Assembly: GCA_947561585.1 (NCBI GenBank)
Contig: CANNZV010000508.1
Location: 248,001-312,000 of the forward strand
Origin: Caprella mutica
Taxonomy: Eukaryota; Arthropoda; Malacostraca; Amphipoda; Caprellidae
Length of the DNA: 64,000 bases
Direction of reading: 5' to 3'
Below are positions 23,100 to 36,067 of this stretch, in pieces. Under the pieces are notes generated by a model. It saw only the letters and a program-made list of their open reading frames with translations, did no database searches and was not told the DNA's origin. A program made the translations under genes and the position numbers. How positions within the stretch are numbered: the first letter of the stretch is position 1; every line of letters starts with the position of its first letter.

Positions 23100-24060
23100 G
23101 TGCAGTAGCAGCTGGTTCAATGATTTATTAGGAATTTTTATTATAAAGCTTGCAATTATTGATGCTTTTAACTTTTGATCAGCTGTCGCTATCGGTTTGT
23201 TGATGTCATAGGAATAACAATGGTTTTCCTATAGCATAGTTGATACGGTCATTTGTGATGCAATTTTCATAATCCAGTCACTTCATTCGGACTTGCCTCT
23301 CATATTTGGGAATGCAGCAGAGCTGATCCTGAAGATCATATACAATCCAAAGATAATGATAGTCTACTTTGTCTGTGACAGTCATGTAAAAAGCATAAAG
23401 AATGTTGAGCAACAGGCGGGAGGTGCAAACGATGAATCATTTCACATCCCAGGTGCAGACCAGTTACGTCCTAAAGATTTCAGACATTCCTTTGAGATCA
23501 CAAAATTTCTAAACTGCACTTATCGAGTTCTTCGTCAAGGAATGGAAAAATAACAATTAAGCACCTATCATAAAACAAAGGACTGTTTTATTTTTTCACA
23601 TGAGGATCAGTGTTTTCAGTACACAGCATCTGTATTAGGTAATGTAAAGTACAACGAGGCACCTAAGTACTTATGCTCTCACAGGGAAGCAGATACCAGC
23701 CTATTGTACCATCTTAGCGTGAATGACGCCCAGTTAAAAATATTTCTACAGAAATACTAACAAACAGATCCAGACAGTCCTTTGGAGAAAATAATAGGAC
23801 TTCATGCAGGCATGCTTCCACTCTGCAAAAATGTTCTCAGTCAAAAATTGGCATTGTGAAATTACGTGGCATATCTTTGGAAGCACGCACATCTAAGAGA
23901 TCCACAGGAAAGCATTTAACCAACAGATTATGGCTGGAAAGAGGTCAACGGAGATTTTGTACCACTCTGGTTTACCGGCAGTCAGATGCCAACCATGCTT
24001 TCTAAAACCATGAAACCAGAAAATGTCACAAATGGAGATGAGGATGATGATGCCGATAAT
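23100..24060 (+). pseudogene. Repeat-associated gene family member, plus-strand degenerate copy
   Basis: Frames in order give VCDSHVKSIKNVEQQ, PGADQLRPKDFRHS, SHEDQCFQYTASV, YLCSHREADTSLLYHLSV, MLPLCKNVLSQKL, NYVAYLWKHA and YGWKEVNGDFVPLWFTGSQMP (split here between lines of the frame). These are landmarks of a large uncharacterised protein family that is frequent, often in many copies, in insect and cnidarian genomes (EEADT and AYLW...YGW landmarks); I know no function. Stops and frameshifts break it, and the middle part (LPGYHALTG region) is missing. An inverted paralogue lies at 29791-31304 plus 37131-37490. Its right side joins a non-LTR retrotransposon. Confidence 0.7.
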
Positions 24061-24105
24061 TGTATTATTGTGATAATGATAGGAATTATTATTGTGATAG
24101 GTGAT

Positions 24106-25903
24106 AGGAATGGCAGGAATAATTATAGGGGGGTGTGTTTGCTTGCGATGGGGAGTGGAGTGCTAGCGAGAGTGATTGCAAAGCGTTTGAGTTGGTGGGC
24201 GGAGCGAATGGGTGTGTTGGATGAGAATCAGTCGGGTTTTAGGAAGGGTAGGAGTACAGCGGATGCGGCGCAAATGATGGTGAAAATGAATGAGGATGTT
24301 GTGGATTATGAGAAACGAATGAGTGTGCATGGAGGTGTAGGGAATGAAAGACCGGTGGCGCGATTGTTGGACCTGCGAAAGGCATATCCTAGAATAAGCA
24401 AGCCTGCGCTGTGGCAGCTACTCGAAAGATATGGTATGAATGGGAGGTGTATGGATACGATTGTGGATTTGCATGAGACAACTGTGTATCGAGTGAAAGG
24501 TAAGGAAGGGACGAGTGAGTCGTGAATGCCTGATATAGGATTGCGTGAGGGCTGCGCCACATCACCGATCCTTTTCAATATTTTTCATCAGGTGGTGATG
24601 CGGCAGGCCGAGAATGAAAGAGGTGTGAATGCTGGTGTGGTATGGAAGTGGATGCCTGGTGGGTCGTTTGCGGGTGAAAGGAACTGGGAGCGAATGAAAA
24701 GCGAGGCGAAAGAGGTGCGAGTGAGGAGTGTGCTGTTTGCAGATGATACGACGATTGTGGGTGTGAAAGAGGAGATGAATGATGGTGTGAATGTTGTGAA
24801 AGAGGTAATGAGTAGATGGAAGGAGCGGAACAATGAGGATAAGGAGGAGGAGCTTGAGTTTGGTATGGAAGAGGCGAATGAGATTAGAATGTTAAGCAGT
24901 TGAGTAGGTGCGGATGCGGATGTGAAGAATAGGATTAAGAGAGCGAATGGTGTATGGTGGAGAATGAAAGGGCAACTGAAAGGGTCGCGAATGACGAAGA
25001 GATGGCAAGCGAAAGTGATTGAGATGTGTGTGGAGAGTGCGATGTTGTTTGATTGTCAGGTACGAACGTGGTATAAAAGGGATGTGAATCGGCTACAAAA
25101 GTGGATGGATAAATGTTATAGGTATGTTTGGAATGATAGGGGAGGCCAACTTTTGAGAAGTATGGAAGAAATGCATGTGAATATGACTGATTTGAGAGCT
25201 AGGTTAGGTGTGAAATCGGTGGCATGGAAGATTGAGAAGAGAGTGGGTCATGTGATGCGAATGGGCAATGAAAGACAGGTGAAAGCGGTGGTGCTAGGAT
25301 GGTATGAGAAGTTAGAAGAGGTGAGAAAGGTGCCTGGTATGGAAGGATGCGGTGAATGAGAGAATGGACCATCTGGATGTATGGGAGAGACAGCGTGGGC
25401 ATGAGTATGGGGCGAATGAGTTAGCTTTAAGTAGGAATATAGGTAGGGGGCTAATAAATTTAACAAGTAGGTATGAGGGATGTGGGAAGGTATGTAAGTC
25501 AAAGAGGGGATTAACGGTACTCCAGAAGCGAATGCATAGGGCAGCGGAGGGAAGGGTGACGTTTGTATGTGGGAGGTGCGGGGTAGTATTGCAGATAGAG
25601 GGAGCAAGGAAAAATCATGAGGTTAGCTGTACGGGGGACGCTTGTAGGGGTTTAGGTAGGAGGGAATGTGGAGGTTGTGGGGTGGAGGTATCTAGGAGTA
25701 ATTACGCTAGGCATGTTAAGGGATGTAGGGGTAGGAATGAAAATGGGGGGATAGTAGTATCGGGTGCCGCAGCTGGAACCAGGGTCTGTGAACGGACGCT
25801 GTCTTATGCCAACATGGCCAGGCACCAGGAGAGATGTCGGGTTTGGGACCCGGGAGGGGAGCCAGACCCCGATGGGGGTGTCGGCTAATTTGAATTTGAA
25901 TTT
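24106..25903 (+). mobile_element. Non-LTR retrotransposon copy A, 5'-truncated, RT and C-terminal fingers
   Basis: Begins inside reverse transcriptase (NNYRGVCLLAMGSGVLARV; then NQSGFRKGRSTADAAQ, LDLRKAYPRISKPALW, GLREGCATSPILFNIFHQ) and carries the catalytic VLFADDTTIVG at about 24730-24765. After a thumb region come cysteine/histidine fingers (GCGKVCKSKRGLT, CGRCGVVLQ, CGGCGVEVSRSNYARHVKGC). The frame is broken by TGA at 24523 and 24901, both where tryptophan is expected, and by a frameshift near 25340. It ends in a (TTTGAA)n-like tail at 25887-25903. Base use is GC- and purine-rich, unlike the host flanks. The clade is unclear. Confidence 0.75.
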
Positions 25904-25916
25904 GATGCTTCCAGAG

Positions 25917-28900
25917 GCATTACATGTGTGAGGCATCCAAGAAGTTTTTCTTCTAGAACGGGCAGAAGCGGAACACGCACAGGGACGTTTCCATTGGCCG
26001 AGGGATGCCCCAAAGCGGCAAAGAGCGCACAAGGTCCTCCGACAAGGGCTGGGGGGCCAACGAAAGTAGGCAATTTAACCACCGTTCGGGGAACAGTCCA
26101 TGAGCCCTTTTCCCACAAATATACAGGCGAGGGCCTCCCACAGCCCGACCTACGCATATCCAACGAAAACGCAAGATCGTTTCGAGCCAAAGTGACTATT
26201 TGCTTGTGAACAATACATCCAAACCCCGTACCGGGGTCCGGGGGAGGAGAAGGAGGAGGAAATAATGTGGGGGAAAAGGGCAGAAGAACAGGGGAGTCGT
26301 GAAGGAGGAGAATAATATGGGAGAATGGAGAGGAGAAGGAACAAGAAAAGACCGAGACAACAGACTACCCAAAATGAGAGAAATAGGAACAAGACCAACA
26401 ACCACAGATAGAACATAATTACGTGGAACATGCAAGTGATATCCATGCGCGAAACAAACAGGAGGAGACTATGAAACGTCATATACTACACAAGGGGAAG
26501 GAAATGGAACGTGGTCCTGATCTCGGAAGTCCGAGTGATGGAGGAAAGTGCTGTGTGGATGGGAGAAGATGAAGAACAAACAGCCATCATTTATTCAAGA
26601 AGTCCTGGCATAGTTCTAGGAGAAGAGTTCAAGAAAAGTGGATTGAGCACTGCAAGAAAATGACTCTAAGAACGAGTACCACAATAATCCAGTGGAAACA
26701 TATGCGACTGGTTTTCAGTCCATTCAAAGTACCGAATGGACGTTGAAAGACAACAAACAGTAAGCCCAAAGGAGGAAATCCTAATAATAGGAGAGGATTT
26801 CAACGCCCAAATAGGTAGAGGAGAGCAGAGACCCGGTGTTTGTGGTCAATACGTGATAAGACCCTCGAATGAAGCAGGCTTTGACTTACTGAACTGGTAC
26901 TAGGAACACTGATTAGAATATATAAATAGCTTCTATATCCAGAAGGGAAGAGGAACGTGGAGACACCCAGCACGAGGGAAATTGCATGAACTAGATGGAT
27001 TCATCATGAAAGTTGGTCAGCGGCACGAGATGTTAATAAGGGTAGTCACAGAGTAAGTTGAAACCTACGGGGACCATAGACTATAGAAAATTACATTGAG
27101 AGAGAGAGGGAGAGGAGGGATGGGAGGCACATCGAAGACAAAAGAACACCCAGGATAAAGTGGACAAATAGGGCGGTGCAGGTGGAGGTGAGACAGGAGT
27201 ACGGGGAAAAGACAAAAGCCAAATTCAATCAGATGCAGGCGAAGATGAAAGAAGATTCGACTAACTTGGATAGACTAACTGATATAATGATGAAATCAGC
27301 AACGTAGACATGTGAACTAGATAAAAAGGAACCAACAAACCCATGGAACCTAGGTTATGAGGATGAACTCAGAATAAAAGACGGAAGTTACTGGAATCCA
27401 AAGACAGGAGAGATGTCAACAGGGAGGGAGGGAGTGAGAACAAAAGAAAAAGAGACAGGGGATGAATGAGGAGCGAAAAGGAATCAACTGAGCCGTGAAG
27501 GAAACAAAAAGATAGAGATAGAGTAGTGGATGGGCAAAATAGAGGAATTTGAGGAGGCGAGCAGAAGAGGACACCTTGAAGAGATGTGCAAGACTTTGAG
27601 GAGTCTTTGCACAAGAGACTGGAAGGCCTCCCCATCCACCACAGTGATCAAGGAAAAATTCAGGGACCACTTCATGGAAGTATCCGAGCAGAGATACGAA
27701 CTTGAACCTGCAGAAATAAGGAAAACAGTTGAGGAAATTAGAGACTTGAGAGAGGAGACAAGAGCAAAGGAAGCCAATACAATGCTAAACGAGGTCCCAA
27801 AAATAGAGGAGATCATAGCAGCAATGAAGAAGATTAGGGACTCCTCCCAAGGATCTTACGCGGTTAGAATGCTATACATCCAGGAGGCATACGATGGGGT
27901 GAAGGAGGAAATCGTCAAGATGATCTGGTTCATGTTCACCCATCAGGCCAACAGGGGACAGGAGTCAATCAAGAAGGTAGACTTAGTTCCTATTTTAAAG
28001 AAGGGTCAGAGAAAATGACATAAATAACTATAAAGGGTTAGAGTATGCCTGCTAGCCATGAGGTCAAGAATCCTGGCCTGAGTGCTAGCGAACAGACTCA
28101 GATTGTGGGCGGAACACGTGGAGCTGCTGGACAACAAATAGCACGGCTTCAGGGCTTGCAGGTCTACCGCTGATGCGACACAGATTCTCACAAGGATCCA
28201 AGAAGATGCAAGTGACCTAAGAAAGAGAAGAGTAGAGGCTGTAACTGACAGCATGGACCCCTTGGCAAGATGGCTAGACCTTAACAAGGCCTACCCCCGG
28301 GTAAGCAAATTCGTCCCATGGGCGATCCTGGAACGTTATGGGGTAAGTGGACCTTTCCTAAACACAACTATAGGCCTTCATGAAACAACTTTTTACGGAG
28401 TAAAGGGTAAGGATGGGGCAAGTGAGAGGTGGACTCCGGAGAGAGGACTGAGAGAGGGCTGCCCCACTTTCCCAACCCTCTTCAGCATCTTCCATCAAGC
28501 GGTTATGAGATGTGAGGGGTTATCAGGAATAAACACGACCAAGTGCAGGTACAGGGAAAAGAACAACAAGGACAAAGAAGAGCATGAAGGAGACAACTTC
28601 AGGATGTTTGGATGCTGGATGGAACCGGAGAAAGACAAAAAGAATAGAATAAGGAGAGCGAGCGGTGCGTGGGGAAAGATTAAGGCACAATTAAAACACA
28701 CTACTCTCTCCAGGAGGTGGCAAGCAAGAATAGCGCAAGCGTGCATGGAGAAGCACTATTGTTTCACCGCTAAGCTAGGACATGGTGGCTAAACGATATG
28801 AACAAGCTACAGAGGTGGATGGACAAGGTGTGGAGACACATCTGGAGTGACAAGAGAGGACCACCACTAAGACAGATGGAGAGAGATGGCAGAAACATGC

Positions 28901-29777
28901 AGGATGTGAGGAACCAGTTGGGGGTGAGGACGGTGAGGTAGCAGATAGAGAAGCGAACGTTGGATAGGATAGGACACATACGTAAGCTAGAAAATACTAA
29001 CCCAACCTAGATTGCAGTATTGGGATGACTAAAAACACTGGAGACACATAACAAAAAAAAAAAGAGTAAGACCATCCTCCACTGGAAGAGACTCTGACGT
29101 GTGAAGATTAGCTGAAGACAGGAACTCATGGAGAAAGTTGGTGTCGACCCGAATAAGTCACATAGAAATATGGGACTTATCAAAAGGAAACAAGTTCACA
29201 CCTAGAGAAGGCGACCCTATCCTGTCTGAAAGAGTAGCACCCACAGCGAACCCGGAGGAACCCTTTAAGTGCGAGTGGAGTGGATGCGGCAAAATATATA
29301 GGTCAAAGACTGGCCTCACCATACACAAGCACTGCATCCACAACGCTGCTCCGGAGAGGAAGAGATTCGGGTGCAAGGGATGTGGAACCGAGATCTTCAC
29401 CGAGGGCAATAGAAAGACACACTCAAAATCATGCACAGGAACGAGAGCATTGGAGGTAATTCTCCGCAGATACAAGGACTGCGAGAGAGAGTTTTGAGAA
29501 GGAAACGTCGTGAGACACAGATGCACTTGCTCAGGGGTGCTGGCTCGCCGCCCCCCCCCCCCCAAAAAAAAAAAAAAAAACAAAAAAAAAACAGTCAAGG
29601 CCACCGGAAAATATCAAACCACGAAGGTAATGACAGCATTGCAACGGATGATACTCGGCAGGAACGAACGGTCATGCGGAGGTCGAAGAGGAAGTTGGGC
29701 TAGCTTCGGTCTGGAGCGTGACGCCCAAAGAGAGAAAGAGAGAGAGGGAAAAGGTGAGAAATAGAAGGAGAGAGATA
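25917..29777 (+). mobile_element. Non-LTR retrotransposon copy B, near full length, TSD GATGCTTCCAGAG
   Basis: Flanked by exact 13-bp direct repeats GATGCTTCCAGAG (25904-25916, 29778-29790), so its 3861 bp are a unit. Order: GC-rich leader; APE-type endonuclease remains (ITWNMQV at about 26420, VLISEVRV, IIGEDFNAQIGRG, GRGTWRHPARGK, HELDGFIM); a linker frame 27530-28018; RT (STADATQILTRIQEDA, WLDLNKAYPRVSK, GLREGCPTFPTLFSIFHQ); then C-terminal zinc fingers (CEWSGCGKIYRSKTGLT, CKGCGTEIF). Stops and frameshifts are frequent. The segment that should hold the F/Y-ADD catalytic motif is deleted between about 28510 and 28540. It is a sister, not a duplicate, of copy A. Confidence 0.8.
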
Positions 29778-29790
29778 GATGCTTCCAGAG

Positions 29791-31304
29791 ATATGCCACG
29801 TAATTGCACCGTGCCAATTTTTGACTGATAACATTTTTGCAGGATGGAAGCATGCCTGCATGAATTCCTTTTATATTTTCCTATGGACTAACTGTCTGGA
29901 TCTGTCTGTTAGTATTTCTGTAGAACTTTTTTTATCTGGGCGTCATTCACAGATGATGCTGCTCCCAGACCATAGAGTCAACACACATATCTTTCTACAA
30001 GGCTGTCTCTTCGTCAATGGATTTACCTTTCCCTTCCTGAAGAAGGGCAACATGTAATCGAATCCTGTCAGTGCATGATAACCTGGTAATGCCTTGTAAA
30101 CAACTGGACCAAGATGGTTTTCTAGCAAAATTAATTTGGACATACATTCATACAGGAGAAAGACCACGATACAATGTCTGTTGCACGAACAACAACATTC
30201 TGTCCTGGTATTACTTTTGACGGTAGCCGGTAAATTGCTCGAAAACAATTGCTCGAAAGACAATTTTTCGAGAACAATTGCTCGAAAAAACAATTCCTCT
30301 AATGAACAATTGCTCGAAAGACAATTGCTCGAAAAACAATTGCTCGAACGAACAATTGATCGAATGAACAATTGCTCGAATGAACAATTGCTCGAATGAT
30401 CAATAATTGTTCAAATAATATAAAATTCATTTCATTTCGGCAATATTTATGCAATTCAAGATTGATGAAATAATCAAATTTTGAATAGTCAATTGCTTAA
30501 TGTAAAAGAATATGAAAGGTCAACCAGATAAGAGCTACCAAAAAAAGGAAAATTTAATAAAAATAAACAAGGGGCACGAATACCAGAGGTCATACTAAAT
30601 GTGCCGGGAATAGTTCCCATAGCCTGAGTTGCTAAAACCAAACCTAGCCCCAAAAACCTCTCGTCGGATCCAGTGAAGCTATTGACTGACAAAAAACGAA
30701 AATTAATGAACTCAAATTGGTGCAGTATTCCTGTTCAATAAAAATAAGAAAACCAGGAAGATAATAATTCTAAAAATGTATTATGATTGATAGTAAATAG
30801 TGATGAAAAATATGAAATGCAGTTATTATAAATTACTAATTAGATACCAGAACGATTAGGTGCAGCTAATTGAAGTGATCCAACTTGATAATTATCTGTC
30901 TTTTATTAATTTGAACACTGAACATTTTGATCATTCGAGCAATTGAATATTAGAGCAATTTTTCATTTTTTTTTTCGAGCAATTGTTTTTCGAGCAATTG
31001 TCTTTCGAGCAATTGTTCATTCGAGCGATTATTTTCGAGCAATTGTCTTTCGAGCAATTGTTTTCGAGCAATTTACCTAGAACCACTTTTGACAGCACGC
31101 TAAGATGGTACAATAGGCTGGTATCTGCTTCCCTGTGAGAGCATAAGTACTTAGGTGCCTCTTTGTACTTTACATTACCTGATACAGATGCTGTGTACTG
31201 AAAACACTGATCCTCATGTGAAACAACAATAGTCGTTCGTTTAATGATTGATGCATAATTGTCAAATTTTATCTCTCTCAACGAAGAACTTGATAAGTGC
31301 AGTT
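29791..31304 (-). pseudogene. Repeat-associated gene family member, minus-strand copy, 3' part
   Basis: Reading right to left: SHEDQCFQYTASVSGNVKY, YLCSHREADTSLLYHLSVLSK, then (after the foldback insertion at 30222-31084) VVFLLYECMSKL, LGPVVYKALPGYHALTGFDY, FFRKGKVNPL, and lastly AITWHISGS, where copy B of the retrotransposon cuts it. The LPGYHALTGFD and EADT landmarks match the family noted at 23100-24060. Removing the foldback and one ACTTTTGAC repeat joins the two coding parts without loss. Scattered stops and frameshifts show it is dead. The upstream part is 37131-37490. Confidence 0.7.
30222..31084. mobile_element. Foldback element with GCTCGAAAGACAATT-word termini, TSD ACTTTTGAC
   Basis: Left array (30229-30400) and right array (30940-31078) are inverted runs of GCTCGAAARACAATT-type words, about ten and eight copies. 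The outer ends read GGTAGCCGGTAAATTGCTCG and, on the other strand, GGTTCTAGGTAAATTGCTCG. Exact 9-bp direct repeats ACTTTTGAC lie at 30213-30221 and 31085-31093. The 540-bp centre has no coding region. Confidence 0.8.
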
Positions 31305-31901
31305 TGGAACTTCTCCATCCAGTTTTTTGAGAAATTGTCAGACTATGTCTATTCGATTTCCAACTTTTGCCTGACAATTTCTAGAATTGTGCGGTTTTTG
31401 CGTAACACGACATCGGAAATGGTCAAGCTAGGTCTGCAGTACCTCAAATTGCGGCCTGGCAGAATTTATATCTGCCAGGCAATGTTAAAGAAATTAGTTT
31501 TTTCTTTCAATTTCTTCATTTCCAAATGTTTCAGTCTAAAATTATCAACCTGACAATCGATGAAAACAATTTCCATCAAATAGCCAATATAAAATTGAAA
31601 TAGTAAAACATTGCCTGACAGTTTCCAGAACTTTTCCGACTATCAATACTGTCCAATTCTAGAATCAGTCAAGCAATGATCAATTTTCAATAATTTATCA
31701 AGTGCACTATTTCAATATTGAAAGTGAAAAGGGAAACGGCTGGTTATGTTGGCTCATGCCAAATAAGGATAATTACAAAAACAGTCAAAACAATATAGTT
31801 TATTTATTTTTTATAGAGTTTGATTTCATAGGTAATAGAAAACAATAATATTCAAAAGAAATGCATCCAAGAATTTTTGAGAATTTTTGACTTATAGGTA
31901 G

Positions 31902-34436
31902 ACACTTATATAGTTGCTAAAATAATTTTGAAAAAATTATCCTATATTAATGTTTTCTGACACAAATGACAGGATAATATCACGGGATGGAAGTTTTTTA
32001 ATCTGAGTGGTAAAATAAAGTATCAGGATTGTGATCATTCATATTTGAATAGCCTGGTATCAGAGAAATTGGTACACTCTGTGAATTTTCGACGTAATTA
32101 GCTTTTCACCCGAAAGACATGCATCAATGGATTTCCTTTTTTGAATTGGATACCTTCGAAGTTAACATGATTCCCTTGCCATTTGTACTGAGTTATAATC
32201 TTCCACACTGCTACTAAAGTCCTTTGCTTTCCACGTTCTTTAGATGATGGAAGGCACATTTCAAATGATCGTTGGATTTTGAATTCGTCGTCCTTGAAGG
32301 TCACAGCAGCTTTCTCGCAGTTTCGGAAATTGTCTTGTTGAAGCACCTGAAACAAATACAATATGTCAGAAAAATATATACATTATTCTTAATTCATCCA
32401 AATAGAATTTTGCATATATCATGGAAAGTTACTAATATTTCGGCACCCACATTCGGTGTACTTTAAAAAAAATGATCTATCAAACTGCCAGTAGTTATAC
32501 CTATACGTAAAAAAATGTAGACTTTGGAATAGCTTTTTATCTAAAATGGAACAATAGGTACTGAAAGAAGCTAATTGATTCAATGCAACAAGATATTATG
32601 TAATACAAAAATACTACTAACAGTTTTATTGGGCTGAAAATAGAATATGGAATTCAAAATTAATATTCCTTTAGAGATAGGGTACAGCAAGTAAATTGCG
32701 TCACAATGACTGACTAACTTCAGTCTCACTAATATCAATAAAATTCATAACTTGAATAAACCCATAAAAATTGCACTTCTTTTGATAAGTAACATTTTGA
32801 TAAAAGTTAAATTACTCCAAGTTACTTGAGTGGCTCAAAACATTTATTGGATATTTAGGGTTAAGTAGGTAAGTAGCGGCAGAATAACTAAAGTTTATAG
32901 ACATAACCCCCCCCCCCATGGACAGAACATAAGGTAAGCCCCCCCCCCCCCGAACACGTCGTAAATTAATCCTGCCCCCCCCCCCCCCCGACACGAGTCC
33001 CCTTATTTTAAAACTAGGTTCCCAATAGCATACCCAACGTATACGGCCGTTATGTAGTTTGCTGTATCCGCCAGTTTGTTGTACTGCACACTTCATGATT
33101 GTTTAATGACCTGGCAGGGGGGTTCGGGGGGCGGCACGCCCCCCGATATACCTACATCGGAGTGTGTGTACACTTATATAGTTGCTAAAATAATTTTGAA
33201 AAAATTATCCTATATTAATGTTTTCTGACACAAATGACAGGATAATATCACGGGATGGAAGTTTTTTAATCTGAGTGGTAAAATAAAGTATCAGGATTGT
33301 GATCATTCATATTTGAATAGCCTGGTATCAGAGAAATTGGTACACTCTGTGAATTTTCGACGTAATTAGCTTTTCACCCGAAAGACATGCATCAATGGAT
33401 TTCCTTTTTTGAATTGGATACCTTCGAAGTTAACATGATTCCCTTGCCATTTGTACTGAGTTATAATCTTCCACACTGCTACTAAAGTCCTTTGCTTTCC
33501 ACGTTCTTTAGATGATGGAAGGCACATTTCAAATGATCGTTGGATTTTGAATTCGTCGTCCTTGAAGGTCACAGCAGCTTTCTCGCAGTTTCGGAAATTG
33601 TCTTGTTGAAGCACCTGAAACAAATACAATATGTCAGAAAAATATATACATTATTCTTAATTCATCCAAATAGAATTTTGCATATATCATGGAAAGTTAC
33701 TAATATTTCGGCACCCACATTCGGTGTACTTTAAAAAAAATGATCTATCAAACTGCCAGTAGTTATACCTATACGTAAAAAAATGTAGACTTTGGAATAG
33801 CTTTTTATCTAAAATGGAACAATAGGTACTGAAAGAAGCTAATTGATTCAATGCAACAAGATATTATGTAATACAAAAATACTACTAACAGTTTTATTGG
33901 GCTGAAAATAGAATATGGAATTCAAAATTAATATTCCTTTAGAGATAGGGTACAGCAAGTAAATTGCGTCACAATGACTGACTAACTTCAGTCTCACTAA
34001 TATCAATAAAATTCATAACTTGAATAAACCCATAAAAATTGCACTTCTTTTGATAAGTAACATTTTGATAAAAGTTAAATTACTCCAAGTTACTTGAGTG
34101 GCTCAAAACATTTATTGGATATTTAGGGTTAAGTAGGTAAGTAGCGGCAGAATAACTAAAGTTTATAGACATAACCCCCCCCCCCCCCATGGACAGAACA
34201 TAAGGTAAGCCCCCCCCCCCCCGAACACGTCGTAAATTAATCCTGCCCCCCCCCCCCCGACACGAGTCCCCTTATTTTAAAACTAGGTTCCCAATAGCAT
34301 ACCCAACGTATACGGCCGTTATGTAGTTTGCTGTATCCGCCAGTTTGTTGTACTGCACACTTCATGATTGTTTAATGACCTGGCAGGGGGGTTCGGGGGG
34401 CGGCACGCCCCCCGATATACCTACATCGGAGTGTAT
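31902..34436. repeat. 1268-bp tandem duplication, almost identical units
   Basis: 31902-33169 and 33170-34436 differ, as far as I can see by eye, only in the lengths of several C runs. Each unit has C10-C15 tracts, ends in a perfect GGGGGGCG/GCCCCCC hairpin and holds an unrecognised 87-codon minus-strand frame (32098-32361; 33366-33629). Near-identity means a very recent duplication or an assembly error. Confidence 0.85.
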
Positions 34437-36050
34437 TAATATCTCCTTTAGGAAAATTCATCAAGTTTATTAATTAGGTTGCATTCCCTTCTTTTGATAT
34501 AATAGCTAACCTAATCCTTCTAACAACCTTATCTTTTAAATTAAAATTGAAGAGGCCGCAATTCACCAAAATGGTAAACTATGCATTGCGCTTCTTTTAC
34601 AATGTAAAATTAAAAAATCTGTTTAGCAGAATAATTCTTCAGAAAAGTTTCTTAAGTTTAAATGGCTGCACTTTAACTGTGTGACCCTTCCTATAAGTCA
34701 TATATTAAAACTAATTCTAGGTACTAACCTGTGTCACTATTATTTTCAATTTCGTAATCACTTCCGAAGTATTTTCCATAATTAGATAACTAACTTCTTG
34801 TTTAACTTATACATGAGTGTGTTAACCCTAACGATACTAATCAGATACTGTCAATCATGACATAGCGGGATACTATCATACAGAGCAGATTTGAAATTTT
34901 ATTTAAATATTATTGCCACATACCACCTCATTTTCTATACATGACAAAAAAGAGAATAGGATAAACAGTTTCTAACACCCAGCCGATGAGATTTTTGCAA
35001 TTATTTCGTTTCACGCATTTCCAAATAGTTATTTGACTTGCTCCACGAGTTTAGAATGGTTCAATTCATATAATTGGACTGCCTAATCAAGTTAAAAGTG
35101 CCTAATTTAAAAGCTATTTGAATTTTATTGTTTGTTTACTTTTTTTTGTCAATATTACGTCCGGATAACTCACCCTGATTCACAAAACTCTGACTGACAA
35201 TTTCCGAGTTTGTTGTTTATATGCATAACATAGCTTGGCTATTTCTCTAGATCTGTCAGGCCAGTAGGTGCAAGACATTGGCCGACAGATATCCAGAAAC
35301 CGTCAGGTAATGATTTTTGAATGTTTACTTGGTTGTCTGGATAAAGCAGAACAGCAAGTACTTCTCTGTTTTCCAGCTTAATAAAAAATGAAGACATTGC
35401 GATTAATAGTATTATTTCTTTAATAAAGTAGTATTGAATCAATTCAATGCACAACAACTTAATAATATACTGTTATTATATTTTATTTTATTTTCCTCAA
35501 CCGTTGATCTGTTATGATCCTGACCAGGTGTTCCTATTTAATTTTTTGGCTAAAGCATAGAATATTGTGTATGGTTCCATTGAGCTTCTCCCATCTGATA
35601 ATTACAGGACAATTATTGCTCATTGATATCGTTGATGAATGATAAATTAATGGAGTCAACCTATGAAAGTCTGGAAACTCATTTAAGTCCTTTGCAACTA
35701 TCTTTAAGTGTAAACACTATAAATAATTATTTGACAAATTTTAATTTCTGTAGTTATCTTAGTTAAGTGGAGTATCAAGTTAAGAAATCAGTTTACAGTT
35801 TTGAAGTGGCAGGAAAAAGAACACATCATCTCTACAACGGTACTTAGAACTAAGTTGATCTTGCAGACCCATATCCCATATTCGACTCGAACCCGTGGGT
35901 GATCTACTTCTAGCCTTCTGCAATTACTTCAATCTCTCAAGTCTAGTTTTATTTCAAATTTATGTTCATTAATTACGAACCATTAAAAATATAATCTAGG
36001 TGCTCTGGCCCTACACAGGTGATACCTCATTTGATGTTTCTGTTAATTTT
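34437..36050. other. Interior of the 5.8-kb insertion, no gene recognised
   Basis: AT-rich sequence. CTGTCAGG-type words occur at 35190-35310. A possible B-box remnant (GGGTTCGAGTCGAA on the minus strand, about 35882-35895) hints at a decayed tRNA-derived SINE. Confidence 0.3.
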
Positions 36051-36067
36051 CTTGCGTTCCCAGGGGC

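Noticed and set aside
24523..24903. UGA read as tryptophan in retrotransposon copy A
   Set aside because: Two TGA codons fall at expected tryptophans, but other tryptophans use TGG and a frameshift is also present, so simple decay explains it.
24306..26482. Minus-strand open frames opposite the retrotransposons
   Set aside because: Shadows of the purine-rich coding strand; the plus strand carries the RT and finger motifs.
33118..33165. Helitron 3' end (GC hairpin near an element end)
   Set aside because: The hairpin is convincing, but no CTRR end or TC start is found at the repeat boundaries.
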